Source: UBA2272 sp034368805 (GTDB lineage Bacteria > Actinomycetota > Coriobacteriia > Anaerosomatales > Anaerosomataceae). Taken from it: DNA of 31,736 nucleotides. A program made the position numbers and the translations under genes. Under the pieces are notes generated by a model, which was not told where the DNA came from, searched no databases, and saw nothing but the letters and a program-made list of their open reading frames with translations. Location: assembly GCA_034368805.1 (NCBI GenBank), contig JAXMLJ010000097.1:1-31736 (forward strand), read 5' to 3'. How positions within the stretch are numbered: position 1 is the first letter of the stretch; every line of letters begins with the position of its first letter. Below, one piece after another: positions 24,052 through 31,736 of this stretch.

Positions 24052-24759
24052 ATGCCGACGACCGAAAGTAAGCAAGCGCCGTGCCCGCCGCGTCGGGCAC
24101 GCTTTGCGCGGGGCCTCAGATTGGGGCTCCCGATCCTCCTTGGATACATGCCTGTCGGTGCCGCGTTCGGGATCGTCGCGCGGGATCTGGGCTTCACTCC
24201 CCTGCAGGCGGTGACGTGCTCGGCTACCGCGCTTGCCGGCGCGGGACAGTTCATCGGCCTGGCACTCATGAAGTCCGGCGCTACCGCGCTCACCGTCGTG
24301 GCGGCGACCACCGTGGTGAACCTCCGGTACGTGCTGTTCGGCGCCGCCATGTCGCCTCATGTGTCACGCGTGCCGCTCGGGGGGCAGGCGATCCTGGCCT
24401 TCACGCTCACGGACGAGACGTTCGCGGTGAACATCGACGACAACCGCCGCGGTAGCGCCGACGCATTCTCGATGGCCGGCGTGGGCGCCATCGCCTGGGT
24501 CGGCTGGGTCGCCGGCACCGCGCTCGGCGCGCTGACGGCCGGACTGATCGGCGACCCGAGCGCCTGGGGCGTGCAGTTCGCGATGCCCGCGATGTTCTCG
24601 GCGCTGCTGGTGGCACAGGCCGAAGACCGCCGACACGTCGTGATCGGAGCCGTGGCAGCCGCCCTCGCGATCCTACTGATGCTCACCCTGCCCGCCGACT
24701 GGTACGTACTCGTCACGCCAGTGCTCGCCGCCACCCTCGCGGCGGTGGTCTACCGATGA
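24052..24759 (+). CDS. azlC: AzlC-family branched-chain amino acid exporter, large subunit
   Basis: AzlC with AzlD exports branched-chain amino acids and analogues such as azaleucine. The 235-residue membrane protein has the family core GLPILLGYMPVGAAFGIVARDLGFT at about 24-48, GAGQFIGLALM, VVNLRYVLFGAAMSPH and LTDETFAV, and several C-terminal hydrophobic helices. About 20 basic, polar residues precede TM1. The stop overlaps azlD by four bases (ATGA), so both are made together. It appears to be translated leaderless. Substrate is inferred from family. Confidence 0.94.
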   Translation: MPTTESKQAPCPPRRARFARGLRLGLPILLGYMPVGAAFGIVARDLGFTPLQAVTCSATALAGAGQFIGLALMKSGATALTVVAATTVVNLRYVLFGAAMSPHVSRVPLGGQAILAFTLTDETFAVNIDDNRRGSADAFSMAGVGAIAWVGWVAGTALGALTAGLIGDPSAWGVQFAMPAMFSALLVAQAEDRRHVVIGAVAAALAILLMLTLPADWYVLVTPVLAATLAAVVYR

Positions 24760-25082
24760 GCGAGACCTACATCTGGACCGTCGTCATAGGTATGGCCGTC
24801 GCCAACTTCGCCGTCCGCTTTCCGCCGATCGCCGTGCTGTCCCGGGTGGCCTTGCCCGGCTGGCTTCGACGGTGGCTGTCGTTCATCCCGGTCTCCGTGA
24901 TGGCGACGCTCGTGATCGGCGCGGTCGCGCGACCGGACGGCGTGTGGCTCCCCCCGGCACACAACCCGTACCTGCTCGCCTCGCTTGCCACCGGAGCCAT
25001 CTACTGGCGATCTCGCAGCTTCGTCGGCGCGACGATCGCCGGAGTGCTGCTCTTTGTGGCGCTCCGCGCGGCGGTGGGCTAG
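24756..25082 (+). CDS. azlD: AzlD-family branched-chain amino acid exporter, small subunit
   Basis: The 108-residue hydrophobic protein begins MSETYIWTVV and has the family features VANFAVRFPPIAVLSR, LSFIPVSVMATLV and a C-terminal VGATIAGVLLFVAL helix, giving about four membrane spans. AzlD is the obligate partner of AzlC. The DUF1015 gene follows after 35 bases on the same strand, possibly as a third gene of the operon. Confidence 0.93.
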   Translation: MSETYIWTVVIGMAVANFAVRFPPIAVLSRVALPGWLRRWLSFIPVSVMATLVIGAVARPDGVWLPPAHNPYLLASLATGAIYWRSRSFVGATIAGVLLFVALRAAVG

Positions 25083-25117
25083 ACTCGCGGGGCACACCAC
25101 CGCTCACGGGAGGATCA

Positions 25118-26407
25118 ATGTCACTCGTTCGCCCTTTCCGCGCCTGCATGTACCGCCACGAGCCCGGTCAGGACCTCAGCGCCGTCACGGCGCCGCCGTA
25201 CGATGTCATCTCCCCCGCCGGGCGCGAGACGCTCTTGCAGAACAGCCCGCACAACGTGGTCGCTCTCGAACTCCCCGACGGTCCCCACGACCCCGAGGTC
25301 CCCGGGAACCGCTACGAGAACGGCAGCGCCACGTGGGAGACCTGGCGTGAGTCCCGGGTGATCGTAGAGGACGACACGCCGGCGATCTACGTCCTCGAGC
25401 AGTCGTGGGAAGACGAGGGCCGCCACGTCCGCCGCCGCGCGCTCGTCGCGGCCGTCGAGCTCCATCCGTTCTCCGACGGCGTCGTGCTGCCGCACGAGCG
25501 CACGCTCCCGAAGGCGCTCTCGGATCGCTTTCATCTGCTCCGCGCCACCAGGACGAACCTGAGCCAGGTCTTCGGCCTGTTCTCCGACCCGGCGGGCGAG
25601 ACCGACGACATCTTCGAGGCGGCGATGGCCGCACCACCCATGTTCTGGGCCACGGATGCCGAGGGCGTCTTGAGCAAGGCGTGGGCGATCCGGGACGCGA
25701 AGAGCATCGCGGCAGTCGTCACGACCGTCGGCAACGGCCCCATCTTCATCGCCGACGGCCATCACCGGTACACCACTGCGCTCGCCTACCGCGACGAGCG
25801 GCGCGCCATCGATATGGCGACGGACCGCTCGCCGGAGGATCCGGCGTATGACTCGGTCATGATGGCGCTCGTGAACATGGACGGTCCCGACCTGTTCGTC
25901 CTGCCGACCCACCGCCTCGCACGGGCCGCCGGCACCTTCGACGCGGATGCGTTCTGGATCGCACTCTCACGTCACTTCGACATCACGGAAGACGCCACGT
26001 ACAGCGAATCGTTCCTCGGCGAACTCGAGCGCCCCGGTTTCTTCGTCAGCGCTGGCGGCGCCACGCGTCTGGCGACCCTCAAGGCCGACGTGGATCCCGC
26101 TGACGTCATCGGGGGGGACCACTCTCCGGAGTGGAAGAACCTCGACGTCGCTATCCTGCAGGAACTCATCCTGAAGCCGCTGTTCGGGATCTCCCAGGAG
26201 GAACCGGCGAGTCTCGAGCGCCTTTCGTTCGTGAAGGACGCCCGTCAGGCACTCGGCCAGCAGGACGCCGACGCCGCCTTCGTGCTCGCGCCCACACGGG
26301 TGGAGCAGATGCGTGCCGTCGCGATCGCAGGCGAGACGATGCCCCAGAAGTCGACGTACTTCTATCCCAAACTGCTCTCGGGACTCTTCTTCCGCGCGCT
26401 CGACTAG
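25118..26407 (+). CDS. DUF1015 family protein
   Basis: This 429-residue soluble protein starts MSLVRPFRA, a typical family N-terminus, followed by TAPPYDVI at 24-31 and the hallmark DGHHRY at 213-218 after GPIFIA. The family is widespread in anaerobes. I recall it as ParB/Srx-like and as often lying near serine biosynthesis genes, but no serA or serC is in this window, and the activity cannot be read from the sequence. GGGAGGATCA precedes the ATG. The longer open frame from 24872 runs through azlD and lacks a ribosome binding site. Its TAG stop shares three bases with the TAG of the convergent glycosylase gene in the palindrome CTAG. Confidence 0.88.
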   Translation: MSLVRPFRACMYRHEPGQDLSAVTAPPYDVISPAGRETLLQNSPHNVVALELPDGPHDPEVPGNRYENGSATWETWRESRVIVEDDTPAIYVLEQSWEDEGRHVRRRALVAAVELHPFSDGVVLPHERTLPKALSDRFHLLRATRTNLSQVFGLFSDPAGETDDIFEAAMAAPPMFWATDAEGVLSKAWAIRDAKSIAAVVTTVGNGPIFIADGHHRYTTALAYRDERRAIDMATDRSPEDPAYDSVMMALVNMDGPDLFVLPTHRLARAAGTFDADAFWIALSRHFDITEDATYSESFLGELERPGFFVSAGGATRLATLKADVDPADVIGGDHSPEWKNLDVAILQELILKPLFGISQEEPASLERLSFVKDARQALGQQDADAAFVLAPTRVEQMRAVAIAGETMPQKSTYFYPKLLSGLFFRALD

Positions 26408-27171
26408 GAACGCCGGCGGCCCACGCCCTCGGCATCGCGCCCGATCAGCCGGGGGCACACGGCTCCGAGCCGACACACATCGCAGCGCGGCGCCCGCGGA
26501 CGGCATGACTCTCTGCCGATGAGCCAAGCGGCGAGATCGAGTGTGCCGGGCGCGTCTGGGGCGACCCTGCACGCGGCCTCTCGCACGGCGCGCGGTGTGT
26601 CCTCCGAGATGAGCCCTGAGCGCAGGAACACCCGGCGGACCTGCACGTCGTAGGCGACCGATCCGCACTCCACGCCCTTGAGTGCCGCGCCGAAGTACCG
26701 CACGAGGATCTCCGTCGCCATGATGGCCTTCTTCTCACCGATGCCGTCGAAGGCCCGCAGGCGACGGGTCACCTCCAGCACGTGCGTGCCGTCGGGCCAC
26801 AGAGCCGACGCGGAACCGCCGTACTCGGACAGCAGACGCCCGGCTGCAGCGACGATCCAGCGTGGCAGCGTATGGACGAAGCGGTGGAGCGCGGGCGGAG
26901 TCGCGACCGCTGCAGCCACCGCGTCGGGCGACGACGCGATGAACGTAAGGTCCAGTGTGCCGAGACGCTGGCCAAGAAGATACGGGCCGGCCCATGCGCG
27001 CTCGGCGGGAACCCCTTGCGTGAACAGCACGCCGAGCAGGAACGCCTCCGGGGAGCGCTTGATGAGTTCGTCGGCGGGAGCCAGATCGGTGAACGAACCC
27101 CCGTCCTGCGCCGCGCCGGCAGCGGCCAGCTGCTCCCCGTAGGTCAGGAGCGCCGCGCCGACGCCACTCAC
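26404..27171 (-). CDS. Endonuclease III-like HhH-GPD DNA glycosylase with a [4Fe-4S] loop
   Basis: This is a base-excision repair enzyme that removes damaged bases. The 255-residue product has the helix-hairpin-helix FDGIGEKKA at 141-149 with K147 in the position of the Endo III lyase lysine. The catalytic aspartate is D175 in AYDVQVRRVF. The cluster loop C223-x6-C230-x2-C233-x5-C239 has exactly the Endo III/MutY spacing. The sequence diverges from classical Nth (for example no LPGVGRKTA or DTHV), so the damaged-base specificity is unclear. GTG 27171 overlaps the TGA of the upstream 8-Cys gene (GTGA), so the two are translationally coupled. The extra 77 codons upstream in the frame belong to the shadow of that gene. 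Confidence 0.88.
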   Translation of the reverse strand: MSGVGAALLTYGEQLAAAGAAQDGGSFTDLAPADELIKRSPEAFLLGVLFTQGVPAERAWAGPYLLGQRLGTLDLTFIASSPDAVAAAVATPPALHRFVHTLPRWIVAAAGRLLSEYGGSASALWPDGTHVLEVTRRLRAFDGIGEKKAIMATEILVRYFGAALKGVECGSVAYDVQVRRVFLRSGLISEDTPRAVREAACRVAPDAPGTLDLAAWLIGRESCRPRAPRCDVCRLGAVCPRLIGRDAEGVGRRRS

Positions 27172-27407
27172 GGGATCCGGGGCCCGTGAGTGAGGAAGAA
27201 CTCGCAGCGCGTGCAGATCTCCTTCGCGGCCGCGCTGCGGTCTATGGTGGCGTCGAAGAACAGCGCCGGGTCGGACGTGCTGCGATGGGTCGGCCGCTCG
27301 CACTTGGCAAAGAAGCAGCCCGCGGGGCACTGCTCGGTCGGGTCGATCGCGTGAGGGCATCCCGCACGCATGTCCTCGTCGCATCCCCTGTCCGACCAGC
27401 ATGCCAT
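27168..27407 (-). CDS. Small 8-cysteine protein coupled to the DNA glycosylase
   Basis: From ATG 27407, with AAGGA eight bases upstream, the product has 79 residues. It has eight cysteines: C3, C9, C17, C27, C31, C36 and the pair C65-x2-C68. The two halves, a cysteine-dense N-terminal part and a C-terminal CTRC, are separated by an acidic linker. There is no membrane segment. A GTG at 27440 could add 11 residues. The pattern could bind an iron-sulfur cluster or zinc. The four-base overlap with the glycosylase start suggests a physical or metabolic link, such as electron transfer to its [4Fe-4S] cluster. No family is recognised and the function is inference. Confidence 0.7.
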   Translation of the reverse strand: MACWSDRGCDEDMRAGCPHAIDPTEQCPAGCFFAKCERPTHRSTSDPALFFDATIDRSAAAKEICTRCEFFLTHGPRIP

Positions 27408-27448
27408 CCTGGCAGTCCTTCCTGTCGCCTTCGCCGACACGGACTGCT

Positions 27449-27454
27449 ATTGTA
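27449..27454 (-). promoter_or_regulatory. -10 box of the 8-Cys/glycosylase operon
   Basis: TACAAT on the minus strand, preceded by GGC and followed by AG, the same core as before the 70-residue gene. RNA would start near 27442, about 35 bases before ATG 27407. The -35 is weak. Confidence 0.45.
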
Positions 27455-27569
27455 GCCGGACGACCGCCCCGGCACAGCGGCCAACTCGCCTAAGCCGGTC
27501 GGCTCGCAGGAGTCGGACCTGCCGAGCGAGAACTGTGTGTCAGACACCGGCCGATACGAAGGCGAGCGA

Positions 27570-28652
27570 ATGACCAACCCTGCCGACCACCGATACGCGA
27601 CCATCGTTGCGGGTGCAGGCCCCGCTGGCGTGCTCGCAGCGATGCACGCCGCCGACCGCGGGCCCGTTCTTCTCGCGGACTCAAGCTCACTGCCACGGTC
27701 GAAGAGCTGCGGCGGCATGCTGCACGAACTGTCCCTCGAGACACTACGGCCCTACGGCGAGATCCCTGAGAGCATCGTGAGCACCCCACGCACGGTGCAC
27801 TTCCGGTACAACGACTGGGACCGGCGCATCGAGCGCACCACGGATCTTGCGTTTCTGAACGTGAGCCGCTCGGGCTTCGACGACTGGCTGGTCGGCCTGC
27901 TGCCCGACACGGTGGAGATCGCCGAACGCGCCGCACTTGCCGGCTTCACGCAAGACGAGGCCGGCGTGACAGTGGAGCTCCGCACGCCAGAGGGCGTCAG
28001 GACCGTCACCGCCGATCTGCTCATCGGCGCCGACGGTGCGCGCTCCCAGGTCCGGCGAACACTCGGCATCCGCGACTCGGCAAGCTACGTGACCCTCCAG
28101 GACTTCCTCGAGCTCGACGGCGACATCGAGCCGGTGTTCGACTGCATCTACATGCGCGATATCGGCGACGAGTTCGCCTATGCGTACGTCGTGCCCAAGG
28201 GCGATGTCGCGATCGTCGGATCGGTCTTCTACCCGCGGACCAAGCGCCCGTGGGAGAAGCAGGATCGCGTCATCGAGCTGCTGCGCGAGCGGGTCCCGCA
28301 GCTCGGCCCGTCCCGCGAGCGAGAGTCCGCCGCGGCGCTGTACCTGCGCTCGCCGAAGGACATCCTGCACGGCTCCGGACGCGTGCTGCTGGCCGGCGAG
28401 GCCGGAGGCTTCATGTCCCCCACATCAGGCGAGGGCATCAGCTACGCGCTTCGCACCGGCCGCGACGCGGGCCTGGCCGCAGCGGGTGGTCCCACCGCAG
28501 CGCTCGCACACTACGCCGAGTTGACCGCACCGGTGGTCTCGGACATCCGGCGCCGGTTCCGATGGCTCCCGCTCATGGAGTCCCGCGCGGGCAAGTACCT
28601 CGCTGGCTTCGTACCGACGCCGATCGTCAGCCGCATCACGATGGGCCTGTGA
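27570..28652 (+). CDS. Geranylgeranyl-reductase-family FAD oxidoreductase
   Basis: This 360-residue flavoprotein has the N-terminal FAD fold VAGAGPAG at 13-20, the family motif KSCGGML with C47, a GD-like motif LLIGADGARS, the substrate-pocket segment YAYVVPKGD and the second FAD motif LLAGEAGGFMSPTSGEGISYAL. Family members reduce double bonds of isoprenoid chains on quinones, lipids or chlorophylls. In a bacterium of this type, menaquinone or polyprenyl side-chain saturation is a plausible target. ATG 27570 is preferred; GTG 27537 would add 11 residues. The C-terminal end overlaps the start of a small zinc-type protein by four bases. Confidence 0.9.
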   Translation: MTNPADHRYATIVAGAGPAGVLAAMHAADRGPVLLADSSSLPRSKSCGGMLHELSLETLRPYGEIPESIVSTPRTVHFRYNDWDRRIERTTDLAFLNVSRSGFDDWLVGLLPDTVEIAERAALAGFTQDEAGVTVELRTPEGVRTVTADLLIGADGARSQVRRTLGIRDSASYVTLQDFLELDGDIEPVFDCIYMRDIGDEFAYAYVVPKGDVAIVGSVFYPRTKRPWEKQDRVIELLRERVPQLGPSRERESAAALYLRSPKDILHGSGRVLLAGEAGGFMSPTSGEGISYALRTGRDAGLAAAGGPTAALAHYAELTAPVVSDIRRRFRWLPLMESRAGKYLAGFVPTPIVSRITMGL

Positions 28653-28825
28653 GCAGGCTACACCACGACCTCACGAACGGACAGCCCGTGGGCAAGAAGA
28701 AGCACGCCAAGGCCACGCTGGTCTGCGGGAACTGCAAGAACTTCAAGGCCGGACGCTGCACCCGCAAGGATAAGAAGCGCTCGGCCACCGACAAAGCGTG
28801 CGGCTCCTTCGACCCTCGCGGCTGA
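28649..28825 (+). CDS. Small 4-Cys zinc-finger-like protein (58 aa)
   Basis: GTG 28649 overlaps the flavoprotein stop (GTGA), giving 58 residues with C26-x2-C29, C37 and C51 in a lysine- and arginine-rich context (CGNCKNF, GRCTRKDKKR, ACGSFDP). A shorter start at GTG 28688 gives 45 residues beginning MGKKKHAK. The Cys spacing suggests a single zinc site, and the strong positive charge suggests nucleic acid binding. Small proteins with a CxxCxxF...C...CxSF pattern occur in anaerobes but have no assigned role that I can name. It ends nine bases from the convergent dcd stop. Confidence 0.62.
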   Translation: MSRLHHDLTNGQPVGKKKHAKATLVCGNCKNFKAGRCTRKDKKRSATDKACGSFDPRG

Positions 28826-28834
28826 ACCCACCGC

Positions 28835-29395
28835 CTACCTCGCGCGGTGCGCCCTGCTCGGAGTCGGCTCGACCTGACCCTGGTACTTACTGCCGAGGCC
28901 GGGCGACCCGTACGGTCGGTCCACCGGCGTCGTCATCCGCATGAACGAGATCTGACCGATGGCCATCCCGGGGGTGAGCACGATCGGCAGATTCGCCACG
29001 TTGGAGAGCTCGAGCGTGAGCGTTCCGTTCCAGCCCGGATCGACGTACCCGGCAGTCGAGTGGATGAGCAGCCCGAGCCTGCCGAGTGAAGACTTGCCCT
29101 CAAGGCGCGCCACGATGTCCACCGGTAGCACGACACGCTCGACAGTGGCGCCGAGCACGAACTCGCCCGGATGCAGCACGAACGGCTCGCCCACACTCGC
29201 CTCGACCATGTCCATAAGCCCGAGCTGTTCCATCTGCGGGTCGATATACGGGTAGCGCGAGTTGCGGAAGACCTGGAAGCTGGACGCCAGGTGCAAGTCG
29301 ATGCTGGATGGCTGGATGTCGGCAGGGTCGACCGGATCGACCACGATGCGCCCCGCCGCCATCTGCTCCTTTATGGAATGATCCGACAGAACCAT
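28835..29395 (-). CDS. dcd: dCTP deaminase, probably bifunctional dCTP deaminase/dUTPase
   Basis: It converts dCTP to dUTP and, in the bifunctional type, on to dUMP for thymidylate synthesis. The 186-residue sequence follows the mycobacterial enzyme closely: MVLSDHSIK start, DIQPSSIDLHL, GEPFVLHPGEFVLG, EGKSSLGRLGLLIHSTAGY with K101 and S102-S103, catalytic E129 in TLTLELSN, and the C-terminal GSKYQGQVEPTPSR that closes over the triphosphate. The match to the Mycobacterium tuberculosis type argues for bifunctionality. The start is nine bases after the nrdJ stop on the same strand, so the two genes form a deoxynucleotide supply unit. Confidence 0.95.
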   Translation of the reverse strand: MVLSDHSIKEQMAAGRIVVDPVDPADIQPSSIDLHLASSFQVFRNSRYPYIDPQMEQLGLMDMVEASVGEPFVLHPGEFVLGATVERVVLPVDIVARLEGKSSLGRLGLLIHSTAGYVDPGWNGTLTLELSNVANLPIVLTPGMAIGQISFMRMTTPVDRPYGSPGLGSKYQGQVEPTPSRAHRAR

Positions 29396-29404
29396 GACGC
29401 GACC

Positions 29405-31678
29405 CTACGCGCACTTGCTGTAGCCACAGGCCCGACAGACGGCGCAGCCGCTCTCGTGCTCGAGCGAGCTACCGCACTCGGGGCATGCGCCAGCAAGATT
29501 CACGAGGCCGTCGCTATTCTTGGAGACTGCCGTGGACGCCGTGCCTGTCTCGATCCACTCCAGGTAGTGCTCCATGGCGATGCCGACCGCATCCGCGCAC
29601 GAGAGCACCTTGCCGCCCTCGGCCCATGCCGGGCTCGGGCACCGGATACCACGCAGGTGCTTGAGGATCGCCTGCGGATCCACACCCGCACGTAGCGACA
29701 CGGAGATCATGCGCGACAGTGCCTCGGACTGGCTCGCCGCGCACCCGCCCGACTTGCCCATCTGGGTGAAGACCTCGCACAGACCTTCCTCATCCGAGTT
29801 GATGGTGACGTACAGGTTGCCGCAGCCGGTCACGACCTTTTCCGTCCGGCCGATGGTGACCGAGGGACGCGGACGTGGTTCGATCTCGCCGTGCCGCGCA
29901 TGCTCCTCGGCGCCGGCCCTGCCCGTCTTGCCCGTCGACAGCACCTGGTTCTCCTTGCTGCCGTCACGGTAGATCGTGACGCCCTTGACGCCCAGTTCCT
30001 GCGCAAGGTCGTACACGTGGCGCACGTCCTCGACCGTGGCTTCGTTGCCGAAGTTGACCGTCTTGGAGACCGCATTGTCGGTGGACCGTTGGAACGCCGC
30101 CTGCATCCGCACGTGCCACTCCGGTGCAACCTCGTGCGCCGTCACGAACACGCGCTGGACGTCCTCGGGCACTGCGTCGATGCCGGCGACCGAACCGTGC
30201 TCGGCGATGAGCGCCATGAGCTCACGGCTATAGAAGCCCTGCTTGAGCGCAAGGTCCTCGAACAACGGATTGACCTCGATGAGCCGGTCGTTGTCCATGA
30301 CTGTCCGGACGTAGGAGACCGCGAAGAGTGGCTCGATGCCCGAAGAGCAGTTGGCGATGATCGAGAGCGTGCCGGTCGGGGCGATCGTGGTGACGGTGGC
30401 GTTGCGAAGCCGCATGCCATCCGGCGAGTCGTAGACCGAGCCCTCGAAGTTCGGGAACACGCCCCGCTCCTCGGCGAGCTTCATAGAAGCCTGCCGGGCC
30501 TCGGCCTGGATGAAGCCCATGACCTTCTCGCCGAGCGCGATGGCCTCGTCCGAGTCGTAGGCCACACCCATCATGATGAGCATGTCCGCCCAGCCCATCA
30601 CACCCAGGCCGATCTTGCGGTTGCCGCGCGCGAGCTCGCCGATCTTCTCGAGCGGGTACTCGTTGACCTCGATCACATCGTCGAGGAAGCGCACACCACG
30701 GTGCACCACGTCGGCCAGGCGGTCCCAGTCAAGATCGGGACCCGTCCCGGTGTACCGGACGAACCGGGACAGGTTGACCGAGCCGAGGTTGCACGCCTCG
30801 TACGGAAGGAGCGGCTGCTCGCCGCACGGATTGGTCGACTCGATCTCGCCAAGCAATGGTGTGGGGTTCTCGCGATTCATGCGGTCGATGAAGATGATGC
30901 CGGGATCGCCCGTCGCCCACGCCATCTCGACGATAAGATCGTAGACCTCGCGCGCATCGAGCTCGCCGGCCGGGTCCCCACTGCGGGGATTGCGGAGTTC
31001 GTAGGCCTCACCAGCCGCAACGGCATCCATGAACGCCTCGGTGAGCGCCACCGAGATGTTGAAGTTGGCGAAGTCGCCGTCGAGCTTGCACTTGATGAAG
31101 TGCAGGATGTCCGGATGGTCGATGCGCAGCACGCCCATGTTGGCCCCGCGGCGGGTCCCGCCCTGCTTCACGGCTTCGGTCGCCTGGTTGAACACGCGCA
31201 TGAACGAGATGGGGCCACTGCTCACGCCCTGCGTGGACCGGACCTGGTCGCCAGACGGGCGCAGGCGCGAGAACGAGAAGCCAGTGCCGCCGCCCGACTT
31301 GTGGATCAACGCCGTATCGCGCACCGCGTCGAAGATCGACTCCATCGAATCGCCAACGGGGAGCACGAAGCACGCCGAGAGCTGCTGCAGGTCGCGTCCC
31401 GCGTTCATGAGCGTCGGTGAGTTGGGGAGGAATTCGAGCGAGGTCATCAGATCGTAGAAGTCGTGCGCGACCTCCGCGACCTCCTCCGGCGTGCCGCCGA
31501 AACGGGCTTCGGCCGAGGCGATGTTCTCGGCCACACGGATAAACATGTCTGACGGCATCTCGACGGGGTTGCCGTCGTCGTCCTTCTTGAGATATCGCCT
31601 CTGAAGCACCTTGAGGCTGTTGGGAGACAGGGTCTCATCGATGGTCCGGGGGTATGTTGCGGTCTCCTGCTCCGACAT
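29405..31678 (-). CDS. nrdJ: Adenosylcobalamin-dependent class II ribonucleoside reductase
   Basis: It reduces ribonucleotides to deoxyribonucleotides using a radical from coenzyme B12, without needing or being killed by oxygen. The 757-residue protein shows FLPNSPTLMNAG at about 83-94, the redox cysteines C103 (LSACFVLPV) and C296 (YEACNLGSVNL), the active-site trio N283/C285/E287 in NPCGEQ, KSGGGTGFSFSRLR and the PTGTLSIIA segment. The C-terminus is a zinc ribbon (CPECGSSLEH and later CRACGYSKC) that re-reduces the active site. ATG 31678 has GAAGGAG five bases upstream and is preferred to ATG 31714, which has no SD. dcd follows in the same operon. The promoter is probably beyond the window. 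Confidence 0.97.
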   Translation of the reverse strand: MSEQETATYPRTIDETLSPNSLKVLQRRYLKKDDDGNPVEMPSDMFIRVAENIASAEARFGGTPEEVAEVAHDFYDLMTSLEFLPNSPTLMNAGRDLQQLSACFVLPVGDSMESIFDAVRDTALIHKSGGGTGFSFSRLRPSGDQVRSTQGVSSGPISFMRVFNQATEAVKQGGTRRGANMGVLRIDHPDILHFIKCKLDGDFANFNISVALTEAFMDAVAAGEAYELRNPRSGDPAGELDAREVYDLIVEMAWATGDPGIIFIDRMNRENPTPLLGEIESTNPCGEQPLLPYEACNLGSVNLSRFVRYTGTGPDLDWDRLADVVHRGVRFLDDVIEVNEYPLEKIGELARGNRKIGLGVMGWADMLIMMGVAYDSDEAIALGEKVMGFIQAEARQASMKLAEERGVFPNFEGSVYDSPDGMRLRNATVTTIAPTGTLSIIANCSSGIEPLFAVSYVRTVMDNDRLIEVNPLFEDLALKQGFYSRELMALIAEHGSVAGIDAVPEDVQRVFVTAHEVAPEWHVRMQAAFQRSTDNAVSKTVNFGNEATVEDVRHVYDLAQELGVKGVTIYRDGSKENQVLSTGKTGRAGAEEHARHGEIEPRPRPSVTIGRTEKVVTGCGNLYVTINSDEEGLCEVFTQMGKSGGCAASQSEALSRMISVSLRAGVDPQAILKHLRGIRCPSPAWAEGGKVLSCADAVGIAMEHYLEWIETGTASTAVSKNSDGLVNLAGACPECGSSLEHESGCAVCRACGYSKCA

Positions 31679-31736
31679 CTCGGCTCCTTCTCGCGGCGGT
31701 GGATCGCTCGACATGCCACCGCGCCCCTCAGGCCCC

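Noticed and set aside
29891..31420. 509-residue plus-strand open frame
   Set aside because: Antisense to nrdJ, which has complete catalytic motifs. The composition is typical of a complementary shadow frame.

Overview
The window is high-GC, gene-dense bacterial chromosome. The gene families point to an anaerobic actinobacterium, most likely in or near class Coriobacteriia (for example the OPB41/Anaerosomatales group). The clues are: a mycobacterial-type dCTP deaminase/dUTPase, a B12-dependent class II ribonucleotide reductase, a stand-alone superoxide reductase, QueH in place of QueG, the PdxS/PdxT route to vitamin B6, and probable leaderless promoters. The taxonomic placement is inference. 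I see no rRNA, tRNA, CRISPR array, insertion sequence or prophage gene. No gap between genes exceeds about 150 bases.

Layout, left to right. (1) 1-7402, minus strand: tgt, yajC, an HD phosphohydrolase, secD, secF, then a hairpin and recJ. recJ runs off the left edge and is fused in frame to a RecQ-like helicase domain. (2) 7486-9076, plus strand: an ECF sigma factor and its zinc anti-sigma factor, sitting between queA and tgt, which are usually neighbours. (3) 9084-13780, minus strand: queA, queH, a GDT1-type cation transporter, a secreted membrane-anchored protein of unknown function, folD and an isochorismatase-like hydrolase. (4) 13891-14238, plus strand: a one-iron superoxide reductase. 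(5) 14314-18963, minus strand: a 39-residue membrane peptide, ruvB, ruvA, ruvC, yebC, pdxT (broken by one in-frame TAG) and pdxS. (6) 19077-22748: a DUF3048 lipoprotein, a 70-residue Cys-rich protein on the plus strand, then lgt, htpX and lemA on the minus strand. (7) 22896-28825: a rhomboid protease, a small zinc-type protein, azlC-azlD, DUF1015, an 8-Cys protein coupled to an endonuclease III-like glycosylase, and a geranylgeranyl-reductase-family flavoprotein coupled to a 4-Cys mini-protein. (8) 28835-31678, minus strand: nrdJ followed by dcd.

Functional themes. tgt, queA and queH make queuosine in tRNA. yajC-secD-secF assist Sec export. ruvC-ruvA-ruvB resolve Holliday junctions, and RecJ and the glycosylase add DNA repair. 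nrdJ and dcd supply deoxynucleotides. pdxS/pdxT make pyridoxal phosphate. Lgt, HtpX, LemA and the rhomboid protease serve the membrane.

Most interesting points: the RecJ-helicase fusion, the amber codon in pdxT, four promoters with identical leaderless geometry (recJ, tgt, azlC, yajC), a palindrome inside the pdxS promoter, and the Cys-rich partner of the glycosylase. I found no clear multi-gene defence or otherwise new system. The rest is largely core metabolism with some unannotated small proteins.
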